In this document: positions 5,901 to 5,947 of the stretch, one piece after another
Numbering within the stretch: the first letter of the stretch is position 1
How the letters are laid out: each line of letters opens with the position of its first letter
Origin: Planctomycetaceae bacterium
Lineage (GTDB): Bacteria; Planctomycetota; Planctomycetia; Planctomycetales; Planctomycetaceae
DNA: 5,947 nucleotides
Direction of reading: 5' to 3'
NCBI GenBank assembly: GCA_003445035.1
Contig: DLVV01000382.1
Coordinates: 1 to 5,947, forward strand
Position numbers and translations under genes: made by a program
Notes under the pieces: model-generated
Told to the model about the DNA's origin: nothing
The model's input: only the letters and a program-made list of their open reading frames with translations
Database searches by the model: none

Positions 5901-5947
5901 GTGTACGACCGGAGTGCGACCATCGTCAGCAACACGTTGGCGCTGAC
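2910..5947 (+). CDS. Large exported RTX protein with degenerate metzincin-like, PPC and propeller-like domains (3' end outside window)
   Basis: The frame is open for 1012 codons from GTG at 2910 to the window edge, with no stop. Order of parts: basic leader with LEDRTLLS (residues 42-49); linker; RTX array (about 148-386); metalloprotease-like domain (about 388-600) opening VVFLDFDS, with DFRNLDLGG, QPAATS, the altered zinc motif HQLGYLMGLRD (518-528) and Met-turn HIMAS (566-570); a PPC domain (about 651-757); then a propeller-like region with repeated [LI]-[DF]-x-D-P phrases. GTG 2910 is chosen because GGGAG lies eight bases upstream and the protein then starts in register with the neighbour (RITSWIDSL). 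GTG 2901 and TTG 2895 are possible alternatives, and an in-frame stop at 2829-2831 rules out earlier starts. I see no cysteine in the visible part, as is common in extracellular RTX proteins. Inferred role: an exported calcium-stabilised surface protein. Proteolysis is unlikely with this active site. Confidence 0.94.
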   Translation, partial: MRITSWIDSLTHRWQRTRSLRRAARLAHSGRAAHAARAAEVLEDRTLLSVTSLFFNGDLTVLSDADDAIVIREDPLQVGRVEVLVGTTVGGTLTYTPDTSIGVLDASTVETILVGGGDGANIIDLGDGQGLGGVDTTIWTSLVGVTIEGGNGNDTITGTINFSDMIDAGDGNDLVTVGSAGVTVDGGDGNDTLTGGVGADVMFGGDGNDEIDGLTGADTIDAGDGHDRVDGGDEPAGIGDSIIGGHGHDTLLGGNGDDWINGKSGDDSVSGGNGSDVMHGGSGRDQMEGGAGDDTINGHGYSDTILGNGGSDRINGHWGHDFLDGDDASGGATAGNDTLLGGAGRDTLLGNLGDDLLRGQGGRDTLVGGQGLDKLDGGGSHDLLRGFQQQVVFLDFDSETDSQTEHAYTASQRAAIRDNLATDFAAFDLDFTLERPDTSSLYLQDGAFVEIVFNDTLASSGPGIAGSGESSDYDFRNLDLGGRVAIDVLGSAGLVGGSGQPAATSDNIIAASSYVAAHQLGYLMGLRDVDSFGSLSASTGITDPPGATAFNPAFPGPANATETASHIMASPGLLGGPIDFTADLFLSERSAIKLAFNEAGLSIGEMSGAHDTLSAGGSQQITLRALGVPNTLESGLNSGKILNVEAAAVIGGSIGAAGEIDVYSFEGVGGQVVSIEVFSDWLSRLSDPIDTIVRVYNSSGTPVPYHSSDTSSTDIAVNDNFDDGSGQPTTDPILINLTLPTTGNFSDTYFVEIAEPPIRGLFGLSTDGSDQVIELDPRTGIELNRFDLPAGESESGQAALAFDGAGDRVFFMNGDQDVLFELDPDDGTVIDSDTVVSPIASSPGSYDGLAYYNDRLYILDVQAETVQGQAEDQNAEPPIFQILDAPEILIFDPSSDLVVDFLNLVGTGEGTKPAANGAGTFGNITGGLAAIAPNGAVPRLLLLDQRGATVHEIDPASGTSTVNYSPLGGGAGTYDAVGGYAGQVWLGTGTGGTNRVEVYDRSATIVSNTLAL
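3033..3056 (+). other. LEDRTLLS planctomycete N-terminal signature (right gene)
   Basis: Residues 42-49 read LEDRTLLS after a long Arg/Ala-rich basic segment (residues 13-39). It is identical in protein sequence to the motif in the divergent gene and is followed by the same SVTSLF-x-NG. The basic leader is nine residues longer than in the neighbour. There is no evident hydrophobic core of a Sec signal peptide. Confidence 0.85.
3351..4067 (+). repeat. RTX (GGxGxDxLx) calcium-binding nonapeptide array, right gene
   Basis: Residues about 148-386 carry repeated units such as GGNGNDTIT, GGDGNDTLT, GGAGDDTIN, GGAGRDTLL and GGQGLDKLD. The register is broken by short insertions near DEPAGIGDS (after VDGG) and near DASGGATAGNDT. 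It is also broken by units carrying aromatic or His residues (GHGYSDTIL, GHWGHDFLD). An extra unit, GGGDGANII, lies in the linker before it. The array should form a calcium beta-roll directly ahead of the metzincin-like domain. Confidence 0.93.
4071..4709 (+). other. Metzincin-type metalloprotease-like domain with degenerate zinc site (right gene, residues about 388-600)
   Basis: The domain opens VVFLDFDSET, then has FVEIVFNDT, SDYDFRNLDLGG, QPAATSDN, VAAHQLGYLMGLRD-VDSFG, PFPGPA-like AFPGPA, SHIMAS and FLSERSAIKLAF. From my knowledge of the family, planctomycete homologues carry HELGHLLGLRH followed by DSFG and an HIMAS Met-turn. Here only the first His (H518) of HExxHxxGxxH remains: Glu is Q519, the second His is Y522 and the third is D528. 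The flanks, glycine G525 and Met-turn M568 are kept. I read it as a folded domain that has lost the classical zinc site. Confidence 0.75.
4860..5180 (+). other. PPC (bacterial pre-peptidase C-terminal) domain (right gene, residues about 651-757)
   Basis: The segment G-E-I-D-V-Y-S-F, then GGQVVSIEVFS, DTIVRVYNSSGTPV, a DDGSG acidic loop, ILINLTLPTTG and YFVEI matches the usual PPC order (D-x-D-x-[YF]-x-F, V-x-[IV]-x-[IV], L-x-[LV]-[YF]-[ND]-x-x-G, L-x-[TA]-x-G-x-Y-x-[VI]-x-[IV]). PPC domains are small beta-sandwiches that usually accompany secreted peptidases and adhesins, which fits its place directly after the metzincin-like domain. Confidence 0.8.
5181..5947 (+). other. Beta-propeller-like C-terminal region (right gene, residue 758 to edge)
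   Basis: Blade-like phrases recur: FGLSTDGSDQVIELDPRTG, then LAFDGAGDRVFFMN, LFELDPDDGTVIDSD, LAYYNDRLYILD, ILIFDPSSDLVV, LLLLDQRGATVHEIDPASG and VEVYDRS. The pattern of strand, turn with Asp-Pro, then Thr/Ser-Gly resembles NHL/YVTN-type propellers, with large exported planctomycete proteins as the likely setting. The exact family cannot be named from reading. The region continues beyond the window. Confidence 0.6.

Overview
The window looks like planctomycete DNA (Pirellulaceae/Rhodopirellula-like). It is GC-rich. Both large proteins in it carry the N-terminal LEDRTLLS signature, a member of the LEPR-x-LL type motif found near the start of many large exported planctomycete proteins. This assignment rests on protein style only, because the window has no rRNA or housekeeping gene.

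Layout: two very large genes diverge head-to-head from a 365-base intergenic region, and both run off the window. The left gene (minus strand, start 2544, open to base 1, 848 codons visible) encodes, in order, the LEDRTLLS leader, a long RTX calcium-binding glycine/aspartate repeat array, a Calx-beta domain, and a sialidase/BNR-like beta-propeller with Asp-boxes. The right gene (plus strand, start 2910, open to base 5947, 1012 codons visible) encodes the same kind of leader, an RTX array, a metzincin-type metalloprotease-like domain, a PPC (bacterial pre-peptidase C-terminal) domain and a second propeller-like region. No other gene is supported. The many other open frames are antisense or frame-shifted shadows, favoured by the RTX codon repetition.

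The two proteins begin alike (R-[LI]-T-S-W-I-D-S-L, then LEDRTLLSVTSLF-x-NG about 25-30 residues later) and share the leader-RTX order. They are therefore probably old paralogues that kept a common export and calcium-binding front end and acquired different back ends. Both are expected to be large, calcium-stabilised, exported or surface proteins. Whether they act together is not shown.

The most notable point is the metzincin-like domain of the right gene. Its surroundings match the family well, including a Met-turn, but the zinc motif HExxHxxGxxH reads HQLGYLMGLRD. The catalytic Glu and two of the three zinc-binding His are replaced, each explainable by one base change. This suggests a pseudoprotease, probably now used for binding or as a structural unit.
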